Shown: piece by piece, positions 9,249 to 23,000 of the stretch
Position numbering within the stretch: position 1 is the first letter of the stretch
How the letters are laid out: every line of letters starts with the position of its first letter
Source of the DNA: Aved-18 sp964606665
Lineage (GTDB): Bacteria; Cyanobacteriota; Vampirovibrionia; Obscuribacterales; Obscuribacteraceae
Assembly (NCBI GenBank): GCA_964606665.1
Contig: CAZSHS010000007.1
Span: forward strand, 62,001 to 126,000
DNA length: 64,000 nt
Direction of reading: 5' to 3'
Notes under the pieces: model-generated
What the model saw: the letters and a program-made list of their open reading frames with translations, nothing else
Databases searched by the model: none
Told to the model about the DNA's origin: nothing
Program-made: the position numbers and the translations under genes

Positions 9249-12200
9249 TTGCCTGCAAGGAATTTCTGACAATAATCTTGCCAGTTGCGCGACAAATCGT
9301 TGCGTACCATTTCTTCTACGGCTGCTGAAGGCAAGTTCATCTTGATTGATTTTTTCGCTTTGCCAGTTACGTTGTACTCATGGCGCATAGAGTTTTCGCC
9401 AATGATTTCGTACGCGACTACTGCTGTCCACTCGTTATCTTTCAGCACTTCAAGCTGCCATCGCTCCGCTTTTTGATTGTTCGAATCGAGCTCTGAATCG
9501 AGCAGAACGATGCGCGAGGTATCACTCAAGTTCTCAACCAATTTGCTCATCTGATATTCTCTGGATGGCACAGAAGAATCTTTTCTTGCTTTCTGCATGT
9601 TAGACATCGAATTAAACAATGAATCCGAAGTTGGAATAGAACCAGCACCAGAACTTGAATCAGCTCGAGAGCCAAGTGGCTCATTCAATTTCAAAGTAAT
9701 ATCCGATTTTGCTACAGGACTTACATTTGGCACACCTTTTGGATCGACTTCGGTTTTGGGCAAAGACGACACATCAGAGCCAACCACCTTACGCTCAGGC
9801 TCAGGTAAATTGAGGGTGTGGACATTGTTTTCATCGTCATTTTGCTTTGGAGCAAGAGGATCGTGCTCAGTACTTGCGCCACCAATATTGGTGAGAGCCA
9901 CTTGTTTGCTCACAGTCGAAATCTTAGTATCAGGTCCGATACCAGAAGCTGTTTCCTGGAACACATGACCGCAACAATGACACAGGCTTACACCAGATGG
10001 TGTGTTTTCTTTGCAAGACGGACATTCTTTGAACACTGTCACGTTGGTAACAAGATCTGCAGGTCCATTTGATCCATGCTTCAATGAAGATGGGTGAACA
10101 AGAGCTCCATTGTCTTTTCTAAATTGAGCAATCTCTTCTTTAGAAGGAAGATTAAGCGCTGTGCCTCTTTCTAGCGTGACTTTGGGAGTACCCATTGCGT
10201 CAGTTTCGATAGACAAATCATTGACTTTAGCAAGTAATCTCCAGAGCGAGACATCATTTAAAGCTGGATGCTTCATTGCAATAGAGCGAAGTGAATCACC
10301 AAATCTCACTGTATAAGATGGCTTGTAATTGGTATCGGCTGCCATTCCCAGCGCCCCAAGCACATTCTCTACATTCAATCGGCGTTTTTCCATATTAGCC
10401 AGATCGTCTGCAGTTAGCTCGGTCTGCGCCACATAAGAATTATCGACAGTGGTCAAATACTTACCTCTGCTTATCCACTCACGCGCCTGACGGGGACTTG
10501 GTAGAGTTAGCACACTATTTATAGTGAGTTGATATGCCGTTTTTCCTTCTTCTTGCGACAATTTTATTTTAGCTGGATTCATTTCATAGATGAGACGAGC
10601 CAAACGCGGGTCGCGGAAATGTTTCTTAGAAATATTCTCCAGCGTGTCGCCTTTGCGCACAGTGTATTTGATACGACGAATGTCTTTGGTTATGAATTCT
10701 TCAATCTTACGCTGTTGCTCGATTAAACGTCTGATCCGATCAAGCTCGGCTTGTCTTCTTGTGGCAAGTAGAGAATTCATAAGTTTGGTCAAACGCTCGA
10801 TTTCGTCGCGGCGCTTACGAAGCTCATCTTCTTGTTCTTCTAAACGTTTCTCTTCTTCTTCCAATTGATTGAGAATATTATCGAGACGTTCTTTTTCTTT
10901 TTCTTTGTATTCTTCGTCGGTTCCAAAATCCATAGATTCTGGTCTTGAAATATCGGCGGCAATTTCAGTTGGAATATCTTCAACATCTTGTGCGTCATTC
11001 AACGCATCTTGAACGTGAGAGTATGCGCTTATGTCATCCAGCCTGGTCTCGACATTATCTTGAATACTGGCAATTTCGTTGCTCAGATCGATTATTGGAT
11101 CCGCTTCGGGTGTGATAGAACCAACAGGATTGCCGGTTAGTGGATCGTACAAAATTCCAGTAGATGGATCGTATGGGAACCCAGTTACAGGATCCACCAG
11201 GCGTCCATCAAATGGATTAGCCGAAATAGAATTTGCAACAGATTGATCATTGATATTACCGATGATATCACCGGTATTCGGGTTTAAAATATAACCGGTA
11301 TCAGGATCGTATGGAAATCCTGTATTGGGGTCGATAGGCAAACTCTTGATGTGAGCAAGCGGATCGCTGAGATCGTCTTCTTGTTTCACATCATTATCGA
11401 TGTAAGCTGCTTGTCCATGATTTTCAATATCAAAATTAGCAAGGAAATCTGATATTTCAAGCGGCACATTCAAGCTGGCATTTGGAGCCAGTGGCGAGAA
11501 GTCGGAATTGGCTGCATTTGCTTCGGCAGCTTTTGCAGCGGCACGCTCTTGCTTCGCTTTTTCGATTTGCTGGTCGGTGAGAATATTTCCTTTGGAATCA
11601 ATCACATGCATGTGTTTGCCATTTTCATCAATAACATCTACATGGCCATGATCGTGATTGGCTTTAGTTTTCCACTCTGCAGGCATTGGCTCCATACTTC
11701 CATCTGGGAAAATTAAGAAGTCTGGCAATGGCACAGGTTGGTTGTTTGCAAGTACTGAAGTTGGATCTTGATTTGCTGTAGTTTGAGTTGTGACAGGCTG
11801 AGCGGTCGGTATTTTTCCACCAAAATCATCTTTGCTACCGATGCTAACAGTACCTTCTTCGTCTTCTTCATCCTCATCATCGTCTTCATCAGAACGATTC
11901 TTGCCATTAGATATGGTGATGAAATTGGAGCCGGATTTGATTGCTTCGGTAATAGTTTTTTGACCTTGCAAGCTCTGGATAAAGACTCCATCTTCTAAAT
12001 TACCTAAGCGAGCAGGGACCAGAACACCATTTTGACTGGTGTAAACCAAGCCACTGGTGTAGCCAATTTGGACATTAAAGCCCATCTTGATGCCATCTGC
12101 ATTGGTCGCAAAATACTTAGCCAATTCAGGATTGCTCATATTGGTCAGTTGCGTATAAGACAATCCACCGGCTACAGCAATATTTAATATGCGCACAAGG

Positions 12201-13227
12201 TCTGCACTTGCAAGCAGTCCGTTAAGCGTATTCAAACTAATCTGATTAGTCGCAAGCAGTTGAGCAAGCAAAGCTGGATTAGCCATCGCACGCTCGATAC
12301 TAATCATGGTGCCATCAGCAGTGATGATATTAGTGGTGCCTCTGCCCGTCAAAGAACCGTATTTGACATTGAGATCAATTGGCATTGTGGTGATAGGCGA
12401 AGCGAATGGTTTTGCACCGCTGTCTCCTTTCACCAGTGCTCCAAGATCACCAGTCAGCGTAAATGCCGGCAAGAAGTCGAGCGCACTTCTGTTTAGTGCA
12501 GCGATTCTAATTGCTTGAATAACATTGGCTTCAAGACTACGAACAATTTGTGCGGCTACGGCTGCATCAACTATTTGAGTACGAGCTTGCAGATTAATCT
12601 GTTCAACCGATTGGCGGACTATGTCTTGAGCAATTTGAGATACTTCGCGTGGAATCGTTGAAATTCTATCGGTAGTCAAACTACCAGGGGTAATGACACC
12701 GTTCACTACTTGAGCAGGATTGCTTGCATCACGCTTGATACTCGCTTCGCGCTGTAGAATTTCATCGCGATGAATTGCCATAACAGCCGCTACAAGCTTT
12801 GCTGCCAGCTCTGAATTGGGGTTGCTCATTGCAAGCTTTACAGCTTCAATGATTTGTTTTCCAGCAGGAGTATTCGCAATCGGCCCAAGAGATTCTTTAA
12901 TGGCAGCGGGTACCGTGAACTTCATCTCCGCGGCAAGTGCTTGAACCCTTTGTTGTTGGACAGATTGAATCTGAGCTTCCAGCGCAGCTATTTGAGCGCG
13001 TTTTTGATCTTCGGGAATTGGAAGACCCTTTATTCTCTCTATTTCTTGATTAAAGACGCCTTCGGCGCGCCTGAGGTCCTGTTCTCGCTTGACCAAAGCA
13101 CTGACTTGATTGACTACTTGTAGACCTTCAACGCTATTATTAGATGTGGAGAAACCTGCTGACAGTAAGTTGTCGCGTTTCACAATAGCACTTGAGGCGG
13201 CCCGGCGTGGCTTTAGGAAAGACCTTG
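9233..13227 (-). CDS. 3' part of giant protein: coiled coil, two LysM-like domains, zinc ribbon
   Basis: This frame is open from the assembly gap at 13237-13228 to a TAA at 9235-9233. A GTG at 13183 could be read as a start, but the frame continues upstream of it into the gap without a stop, and the preceding contig encodes a long protein that ends at the same gap. I therefore read it as the C-terminal about 1,330 residues of one gene with 13238-19796. In order it contains an Ala/Gln-rich helical region, DPxTG-type repeats (about 11350-11110), a Glu/Arg coiled coil (about 10900-10680), a LysM-like domain (about 10670-10515), a second one (about 10325-10170), a CX2C...CX2C zinc ribbon (about 10030-9955) and a C-terminal domain shared with the paralog at 20032-23664. 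LysM domains normally bind peptidoglycan or chitin. No signal peptide is present in the whole protein. Confidence 0.8.
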
Positions 13228-13237
13228 NNNNNNNNNN
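13228..13237. other. Assembly gap (10 N) inside the giant gene
   Basis: Ten Ns interrupt the minus-strand coding frame. The frame before the gap (ending in residues RAGLGLDLT) and the frame after it (GLFLKPRR...) are both open, but they are out of phase by one base with exactly ten Ns. One continuous gene therefore predicts a true gap length that is a multiple of three. Confidence 0.9.
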
Positions 13238-16200
13238 CGGTCAAATCTAGTCCAAGTCCAGCTCTGTTAGAAGACGAGATTAAGGAATTAGAGATTGCTG
13301 AGTCACGCATTTCCTTGGGTAACACATCGGAAGAAGCCTTAATTGCAGCAATCGTTGCATCGGGAACGTGTCCTCGAAGAACATCAGGATTACCGCTATT
13401 CTGGAATCTTTGTAAAGCAAGGTCGTATGCCACAGTATCATTCGCTAAAGCTCTACCTCTATTCAAAGTCTCAATTAAATTCACTCTTTCAATTGCAGCT
13501 GCGGCAAATTTTGCTGGATTAGTTTCAGGTGGAAATACTGACGACACCGCCTTGATGGCTCTATCTATTTCTCCTAACGCAGCAGCAGCAGGAGTGCCTG
13601 ACAGTTTCGCCATCGCTGCTGGAATATCACCGCTAGCCAATGCGCTTCTCACCGCAGCTCGGTCTGCCTCGCTGAGGTTATTAGCGACCATAATTCTTTC
13701 AACATTGTTTTTAAGTTCTACAGCGGTTTGTTGAACTACCGCTTGTTGAGTACGCGCCTGTGCCTCAGCCAGATCTGCAGCTGTTATGACTTTGTCTGGT
13801 TGACCAGTTATTAATCTGCTTACGGATAGCGCCGGATCAACTGAAGTTAATCCTGGTAGTGTAGGAGCTGAAACAACTTTGTCTATTTTCGTCTCTGTAG
13901 ATGCTGGTGCGCCGCTCACAACAGAGAGGCTGGCAAGTCCAGGACCTTTTAACTCAGGAGCGGGCGGAGCAGGTCTGTACCCTGTGAGAGCGCCAGACTC
14001 CATATTGGATTGAATGCGTGTTTGCTGAACTATTGGAGCACCGATTGCAGACAAATCTATTTTAGAAGGAGGATCACCTGTTGAAATAACCTTCAATGCT
14101 TCAGTCTGCAACTTGGTTAAATCTGGTTTTTCAGTTGGGTTGCTAAGAACTACCTTGAGGTTACCCTGACTATCAACCCGAACCATGCCATCATAGACGG
14201 TGCGCTTTGAACCTTCTATTACAACAACTTTGTTAGGAACAGAAGTATCATATTCAATAGAACCGTTGCCAGTCGGAATGACAATTTTTCCACCATCTTG
14301 TTTGTAAGTGCCTGGTTCAACGTTCAGGATAACGTCTCTACTCACGAAGGAAGATTCGCTAACTCCGCCCTTTTTGGACCAATACAACTCTGATTTTTGA
14401 GAGGACGTCTGGAGGGCAAGTTTGATATCCTCTCCTAGTCCATTCTCAGAGTAAGTCATGGCACCAGTATCTTGATTTATGGTACCAGATATGGTGGTAG
14501 AGATACCATTTCGAGTGTAAATCAATTTGCCCGGATTAGCTAAATCAGGCTCTAAAGTTGCTCCGTTAGATAACACTACCCTTCTTGCAATCGGCAATCC
14601 GCTTTCAGGACTTGAAATAGCAGCTAATACTGATGGATCAATTTTTGATGGATCGGTTATTTCTATTTTTCCGGTTTCTTGATTTATTTTGCCGGGTATT
14701 TCAACGAATTGTCCTTGATATCTGTATTCGAGTGTGTCGAACTTGGTTAGACTGGATCTAACCGTCGCTCCATTCGTCAACTTAATTTCAGCAGGACACG
14801 AGCCACCTGCTCTCATGAACTCTTTCAGTTTCTCGTAGTCTTCAGGATTAGTCATAGTTATGACAGGCTTATCATTGACCATATCAATTTTGCCATCAAG
14901 GGTTATTTTCCTGCCGTCAGGCGAGGTGTAAACTAACTTGTTTCCTCCAACTGCCACTACAGAAGAACCGTCAGCATAAGTCTGCGAAATTTGTCTTTCG
15001 AGAACTTGCTCCAATGCTCCATTTACATTCACTACAGTGAGCTTGTCTGTGTCTTCATTGAATATTGAGGCATTACCTTTGCCATCAACAGTAATTTTGC
15101 CCTTAAAGCTATAAGACTTTTCTCCAGAAACTGTGACTCGACCGGAATCCGGATTGTAGCTAAATTCTTTGCCTGTGCCATCGCGATATAAAATGTTGCC
15201 GTCATTACGCACTTCGATAGTGCCAGAGTTTCGGTCGATATTTCCACTAGAATCAACTCTTGTGATTCTTGTTTTCAAATAAGCATTTGGTGATTGTTCA
15301 ATTCTGGTTCCATCTGCAAATATCTGCGAACCATCAGCTAAAGACTTAACTGGATTTTTATTTTCGTGATCTGACCAAGTGATAGATCCAGTACCGCTAT
15401 CAACCTTGATATTGGCACCTTGAGGATTCTCCGCAGATCTGTAAAGTCCATCACCAGCTCGAGTATAAGTAACAGATTTATTCGTTTCTTTATTGACGAC
15501 AGTTACAGTCTTCGGATTTCCAGATTCATCATAAGTTATCGTTGTTCGCTCACTGCCATTGTCGATCATTGCTGGGCGGCGATATCTATCGAAACTTACT
15601 CCATACCTGTAATTTCCTTCAGGCGTGTAGTACATCTCTTTGCTGCCACCACTATGCTCGTTCAGAGTCCACTTAACTACAGCCTCCTGCCCCTTAGCCA
15701 GATCCGCAGGTAGAACTTGTTTAGTAAGCAATTCTCCAGTCGCAAGAAAACCTCTTTCTCCTTCAAATTTATTTCCTGTGGAACTTAACCAAGTTCCGTC
15801 TGCCTGTCTGGTCCAAGTGACAGTATCTTCTGCTCCTTTTCTTCTAATTGTCTCAGTGTAAGAATCAGGAATGTCATAAACCAATCCAGAAGGAGTAGTA
15901 GCTGTGCGTGGCGGCACAGTCGAAGTATATTTGAGAATAGTGGTGCCATCAGCCGAGATAATAGTTTTCTCGACTTTCTCTGTTGTTTGTGTCAGACCTC
16001 CAATTGTTTTCTCAAATATTTGCGAACCATCTTTGCGTAGATATCCAATGGTGCCATCAGCAAGAGTGACTTTGAAACCGCCAGTGATGGCATCTGGTTC
16101 AATTTTTTCCACTTTACTGCCGTTCATAGTTTCACCTACAACAGCGGCAGCATTTACGCCCGGGCCTTTCGCAAAAATCAATTCACCAGTTGGGGCTTTA

Positions 16201-19200
16201 CCCTCCACCATTCCATTTACGTTGTGGGTAAAATTAACAATTTTGCATGCTTTTTCATCAGTAGCTTCATATGTGAGCCTGCCATTGGCATCGACTTTAG
16301 GCGGACCATTTAAAACATACGTGCGCCCGTCATGCACAACTTTAGTAGTGGAGCCGATGACAGTTCCAAAGTATCCAGAATCTGTTTTGAAAACTATCTC
16401 AGTACCATTGGGAGATTTCCAAGATTCCACTCCATTGGGACCAACAGTGTAAGTAGTACCATCTGGATGTGTAGTTATAGTCTTGCCATCTTTTTCTACA
16501 ATGGCTCTAGAAGACTCAGAAAGGAATTGAAGTTTTCCATTATCGAACGAAACAGGTCCTTCAAATACCTGCTCAGTGGTCATATTCTTCCACTGATAAA
16601 CTTTCACGCCATCCTTAACGACACCTTCGTCGCCTCGACGCCACACGGTCTCTGTATTTGTATTACCATTGAGGATTCGAACAGTAGAGGGAACCTGATC
16701 ATTGCCTTTGTATTCTAGACTTGTGAGAACACGGGTTTTCAAATCTATGACGCCTGCAAGACGATTCATAGTGTCGTAGCTTCTTCTTTCTCTACCTCGA
16801 TCGATTACATCGTACGACCCATCTTGTTTGTATTCTCGATCTTGTTGACCGGTGCCATCAGAGAGACGCAATACGCCATTTTCAAACTTACCGCTCCAGG
16901 TCTTGCCATCGACGACTCCAGAATATTTAGTTGGATCAGAAGGATCAACAGTAAATTTATGGTACGCAACGGGTTTGTCTACTCCACCAATTGCAATAGA
17001 TGCTTCTAATAGTTTTCTTGTAGGACGCCCATCATCTTTGGTAGCAACCTCATAAGTGTATATACTTCCTGTTTTAATGTCGGTTTCGACTTGTTTGGTA
17101 CCAGTTGAAACGACGAGCTTATCGTCGGTCAAAGTAATGTCCTGGGCCGTTTCTAATGAAGTGGGACTTTTAAACCTTTCATCTCGCGAAGTTATCTCGT
17201 TTAAGGGTGCTCCCTCTCTAACGATAACTCTTCCATCTGGAAGCTTTACTGCATCTATTCTTCCATCGGGTCCATGATAATACTGAGTTTCTTGTCCGCG
17301 ATTGTCCTTGCTTGACTGTACTTTGTCGCCTTGAATTACTTGAGAAGAAACGTTCTCTAAATTCTCGCGTTTAACAGTCCCATCTGCGACGGATTCGGTA
17401 ATCAACGTCTTGGAAGTTCTATCTTCCACGATGCGATTGCCAGACTCTTTATCCACAGTCATCGCACCAACAAAGCTATCTCCTCTAGAACTCTTCCAAG
17501 TTCCATCGGGTTGAAGCGACCAAACCTGCCCACCATTCATGGGATCGCCTTCTTGAACACGATTGATCCTTGGCTGCTGGGTTGTGGGATCTAACTCGTA
17601 TTGATACTTGCGAACGTTACCTTTGCCATCGTTCGTTTCAGTAATATTACCTGAGCTATCGCGATCAACAACTGCCCCAGTTCTATTAAATTTAGTTCTG
17701 GATTCTCCGGTTGGCTCAATTCTTGTAGTAGAAAAATTATCAAGGTTCTCTATTCGCACAGAACCATCTGCAAAAATTTCTACTTTGCCAGCAGCAGTAA
17801 CTTCCTTACCTAATGCATCAGTATATGTGAATCTACCTTGAGGATATTGGTCTGAAGGTTTTTCATACTTGTAAGTGGCACCATTTGGAGGAACACCATC
17901 TCTGATCTTTATAACGCTGCCGTTTTGAGTTGGCGTCTCGGAAATGAGCTCTTTGGGAGGATTTGTCCTTGCATCTTGGACTACGCGCTTGCCACTTGAG
18001 TCCGTAACAATGGTTGTGCCCAACGTAGTTTGGTAAACAGTTTCAAGTTGACCGCTTGCAGTTTTACGTTCAATTCTTAAACTGCCATTTTCTAAGACTG
18101 AAATTTTTCCAACAATTTCCTGATCATTGGGTCCTTTCCAAACATCCAATCCATCACGCTTTTGATCAGTGAGTTTAAATTCACCTGAGCCATTGTTGAA
18201 TTCTACTACACGATATGAACCATCTGGATTCTGAGCATATTTGTATGCTTCAACTGGCTTGGTGTTAGGACCTGGAAGCTCTCCAGCCTTATATCGGTAC
18301 ATGAGCCTGCCGCCATTGTCGTACACACTTGTACCTTTTGGACTGACTTCTACTCTAGTACCGGCTTCCATATTAGTTGTAGGGTCATATTTGAGGTTAA
18401 AAGTCACGCGAGTGGTATCACCGATTTGATTAGATTCACCTGGCGCACTTGGAACATCGATATAAGGATTACCCTGCTGGTTAAACTTGAGACCATCATT
18501 AGCAGTGTAAATACGATCCTTAAATACAACTCTTTCTACTTCACCTTTATCATTGGTTTTTACTGAATAACCAACTTGCTCGTCTCCGCTAGAACCAACA
18601 ATTTTTGTGACTTCAGATTTTCCATCGATACCAATAGTGGTGCGCTCGTTATTGACTGTATCATTGACGATTACAGTTCCATCACCAGTAACGTCAACAC
18701 TACCGGTTACAATTTTTCCATCTAGATTCCACTGGTTTGGTCCAACCTTTTTCCACTCAACTTGCTTGCCTTCTTTGTTAGTGAAACTAAGTTTCTCAGG
18801 CTCTCCATCAGCAGCTCTAGTGACTTGAAATTTCTCACCATTCTGCCTCGTAACGTTCGTTACTTTGCCATCTTGTGCTTCAACTGCGCTAATCACAACA
18901 AACTCAGGAACTCGTCCTGGAGCCTCTGGACCATGCATAAGTGAAACTTTGTCGGTTTTAATGATACCGGTCCTAGTATCGAGCTGAGTGACTGTATTAT
19001 TCTGAGAATCCAAGAACATAAGAGCACCACGACTGGTACCTCGGTTTTGAACGTCTCCTTCATATATCCTCAAACCATTAGTTACAGGTGGAACAACAGG
19101 CTTACCTTTGATTTCCAATTGGCCTTGCGCGTTATACGAGGCATCAATAGCAGATACCGACTTACCGTTGACTAGTATCTCTTTGCCATCACTACCAACC

Positions 19201-19796
19201 AAATTGCCGGCGTGGTTAACACCCTTCCAAAAGTTCCCTTCTTTGGTATAAGTCAGCGCACCATTTAATAAGGTCAATTTAGTCAAATCACCTTTACTAT
19301 CTCTTTCAAAGGTTGATGTTGACTCAACGCCATTGATTGTTGACGTAACTTTTTCAATTCTCGAAACTACTCCAGGATCGTCATTTGGGTTTTGAGGTGC
19401 GCCTGGCTCTAAGGGGTATTCCTTCAGAACACCTCTTGAGTTCGTACCAACTGAAAGGTTGACGCCTTCTGCCCCTGTAGCTTTCGACCATAAACGATCT
19501 AGCAGTGATCTGTTTTGTTTGCCTTGAGCTATTTCAACAGGAGCCAACATTCGTTCGGTCGTGTCTGTAGCCGCAGCAATTGTAAGGTTAGTTGCTAAGG
19601 CTCCAGTGGTATCTCCCACTTTGACCGTATCAGCTAAGGCCACAGCAGAAGTATCAGGTGCAACAACTGGTTTATCATCAGGTTTGATCGACGCCTGAAG
19701 AGCTGTAGCCGTAGCATCTGGCACGACCTCAGCCGGAGCGTCAGTCGACTTCTTTTTACTTTGATCTTCTACTGGTTCAGCGGCTTCGGTGGCCAT
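13238..19796 (-). CDS. 5' part of giant protein: YD/RHS-like beta repeats
   Basis: About 2,186 codons from ATG 19796 to the assembly gap. An upstream in-frame ATG at 19832 exists, but the 19796 start has AGGAAA at good spacing, and its product begins like the paralog (MATEAAE versus MAGTEAAE). After an Ala/Asp/Val-rich N-terminus of about 130 residues comes a very long run of beta-rich repeats. Each repeat has aromatic-Gly turns, a (V)xGxI/V strand and a DGS/NGS step; copies of YDxxGRL/YDTMNRL-type motifs recall YD/RHS repeats. The last 300 residues before the gap turn Ala-rich and helical. There is no signal peptide or membrane helix. Such repeats commonly form carbohydrate-binding or shell-like beta structures; the role here is unknown. 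The gene continues after the gap as 9233-13227. Confidence 0.8.
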
Positions 19797-19935
19797 TTCG
19801 AATTTTCCTAAAAATTTTCCCGAGGGATACATGCGCTCACTGACAGCTTCGATAGCTGCGGGGCGCCCTATATAGTGGAGTCGCTAAAAACGCGGGTCTG
19901 GTAAGGGGTGTTTCCAAGCACCGGGTTTGCCTATA

Positions 19936-19964
19936 TTACATATATCTAAGCAATTTAGATGTAA
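19936..19964. promoter_or_regulatory. Imperfect inverted repeat between the two giant genes
   Basis: TTACAT-ATAT-CTAA at 19936-19949 faces TTAGATGTAA at 19955-19964. The arms match perfectly except for a four-base ATAT insertion in the left arm. It sits 140-170 bases before the start of the giant gene, inside its only upstream region, so it may be an operator or promoter element. It has no U-tract and is not a convincing terminator. Confidence 0.3.
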
Positions 19965-20031
19965 GTTAGACAACATTTTTCTACTACTTACATTAATTTT
20001 TCCGGACAGGCGCCAGTGCGGGTTTGCAGAC

Positions 20032-23000
20032 CTAATCGTTAATTTTTGCAGCGCCCTGTTGGGGCAAAATGGTCACAAACTTACGTTTATAGTTCTGCCA
20101 GTTTTTAACCAGGTCGTTTTTTGCCAAATCCTGGGCGGCTGAAGGAGGCAAATCGATTTTGACAGTGCTTCGAGATTTGGCTTCGGTGTAGTCAATTCTG
20201 ATTGCAGCGTCCTCACGCATTTCATAACCAGCTACAGGCAGCCATCGCTCCCCAACTAGCGCTTGAAGCAGTAAGAGTGAAAACTCAAGACTAGGATCAA
20301 AAACAGAATTCAATTTGACTATGCGAGTTTCAGGATCGAGATTAGCAATATCGCTCCAGTGGTCGCCGTCTACATGTCCTGATTTTGCAGCCAAATCAAA
20401 TCTATCTTCCTTTTTTGCAGGATGACCAGTGAGAAAACTATTTGTAACTGCTTGCGAGCTTGGTTGACTTTCAGCACCCACCAGATATGGTGCACTCGGA
20501 TTTACTTGCTCAGGATTTACCGACAATGAATCAGTCACAAACTCGCTTCCACAGTCACACAATGTCGCTGTATGCAATGACTTTTGCCCACAATTCGGAC
20601 AATGTTTGAGCGCTGGCAACGCACTACCAGTGGTGACATTTTGTCCGGGAAGTAAAATTGCTTTTCGCAACCCCATTTTTCTTTTGTGCTCTTCTACTTC
20701 GGCTCTGGTTGGTATCATGAGAACCGAACCACGCGGCACAATTGCTTTTGGATTGTCATTTGCATCGGTATCAGTCGAAAGATTATTTAACTCAGCAAGT
20801 AATCTCCAGGACGATACATCTTCTAAACCAGGATGCTTCATTGCAATTGATTTGAGCGTGTCACCAAGCCGTACGGTGTAACGCATTCTGCCATCAGCAG
20901 CTCGTTTTGGTCCCATTTGTCCAAGCACGCTTTCTATGTTTTGGCGACGTTTGGTGAATTCATCCATTTCTTGTTGACTCTTTCCATTTTGCGGTACATT
21001 TTGTGATTGGTCTGGTTGTCCTTCGCCTGCTTCAGTTCCATGCCAATTGGAGCCGAACATCGCTTCAAGCTCATCTTCAGCGCTCTTACCTTGCTGCGAA
21101 ACTGCAGGCATGGTGAAGTCTACTTTGTTGAATTTAGGACCAAGTGTAAATCCAGCTTGCGAAAAGTCTTTAATCTCTTTCACCGAAGGCAGAGAGAGAA
21201 TGGCTCCGACATTAAGAACAGCGACTTCTTTGCCATTCATAAATTTAATTGGCACCACTTTTCTGTTAATGTCAAAAATAAGTCCTGCCAATCTGGGATT
21301 TCGCAGTTGTTTGGTGGCAATGTTTTCAAGCGAATCGCCAACAGCAACTCGATATTGCGCGCGCTTCGCTTCTTCTTGTTTGGTTATCTGATCTTTTAAC
21401 GCTTTTTCTTTTAACTCTTTCTCGCGCTTTCTGCGCGCTTCTAAAATTAGCAACAAAGCTCTTCGTTTGGCTTCATCCTGTTCGTTAAGAGCTTCCAACT
21501 CCTCTTGGCGATCTTCTTCCTGTTCGCGTCGTTCTTTTGCTTTACGCTCTTCTTCATCTTTTATAAATTGCTCGCCTGTACGAACATCACCTTTTTTCTT
21601 CTCGTCTTCAAGCTTTCTTTTTGCCGCTTCTTCCTCGACAGTGAGCTTCTCGCCAGGCAATTTGGCGCCAGGTAGAAGCTGCTCGCCTTTTCCTTGAAGG
21701 TTTTGCAAATCGCCCTTCATGGATGCTTCATGCGCAGCAGCAGTAAGTGGACCGCGACGACCGCCCATACCGTCCGTGGTGCGAGCATCCATTTCAATGT
21801 TACCGGTAAGAATTTTAGGACCGTCGAGTCTTTGTCCAGGTTGTAATTTACCAACATCTTGTCTTAGGGGATCAAAGTTTTGCTGAATAAGATTTTTGCC
21901 AGCCGGATCGAGTTGTTGACCTGGTCTTAAATCACCCGGCAAGAGACCCGGTGCCTTAGCCATTTGAGCAAGTTTGGATGCATCCAGTTGTTGAGTCAAT
22001 TTTGCAGAATTGTCTCGCAACGTATTAATAAAATCGCGATTGCCTTGTGTCAAATTAGCTGTGAGTTGAGTAGTTCGAAGTGTACCATCTCCATTACTAG
22101 GACCAAACGGATTCCATTGTCCTTGCCCTTGTCCAGTAAATCCACGCGAGAGAATATCTCCCGCTCTAAGGCTACCAGTACCAAGTGATGCTTGAGTCTG
22201 ACGACCATCTGAAGTGAACAAGAGTCTACCGATTTGCTGAAGACCAGATTGCCCTCTATCACCAAAACCCAGAGTTAGAGCGCCAAAACGAATTTGAAAA
22301 TCGAATCTGCCGTTTAATCCAAACGTCATCATAAGGCTAGATCTATTATCACCAAGCTGCATATTAAGCCCAGCTTTATCACCAAAACCTTTGAACAGTG
22401 CGCTCAAATTCATGATGTCTTGCATTCCAAGCGCGTCACTGCCCTTGCGACCTAATTGTCCAGTGAGGAAGTCACCTAAACGAATGAGATCTCTGCCACT
22501 CATTTTTCCGTTCATCATATCGAACAGACTATTCAAATTATCCCCGGGCTTCAGACCTTGTATGCCTTTCCAAAATTCGAGCATATTGCGCATGCCGCGC
22601 TCTCCACCTAAATCGAATCCAGGCATTTTGCTTGGATCGCGCATGACTAAATCGCCCGGATTATTGCCGAAATTTCGGACCGCCCATGGCGGCAATCCAT
22701 CTGCTATCCCTTTTGGGTTGAGTACATCGGGTCCATGCACACCTGGAAAAGTACCCTTATAAGACAAGTCGGGAATTCCGTGCGGACCAACTTTAGGCAC
22801 AGACACATCAACGTTTCCTGTTAGAACGACAGGGGCGGCTTCTGTTCTGATGTATGGCTGAGATTTAAGCCCGAAGCCCTTATAAACGCCATCATCCATT
22901 CTAAGTGTTCCAGATTTGATTGCATCAGTAACCAACAGTCTGCCTTCTGCTGGCAGCGCACTTACTGGCACAACACCCTTGTGAAGACCAATTTCATTTT

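Noticed and set aside
13192..13734. Plus-strand frame of 180 codons across the 10-N gap
   Set aside because: It is antisense to the giant gene, crosses the gap and is Ala/Ser rich as expected from a shadow frame.
19911..19922. GGTG...CACC hairpin as terminator of the large LysM gene
   Set aside because: Only four base pairs and no U-tract.
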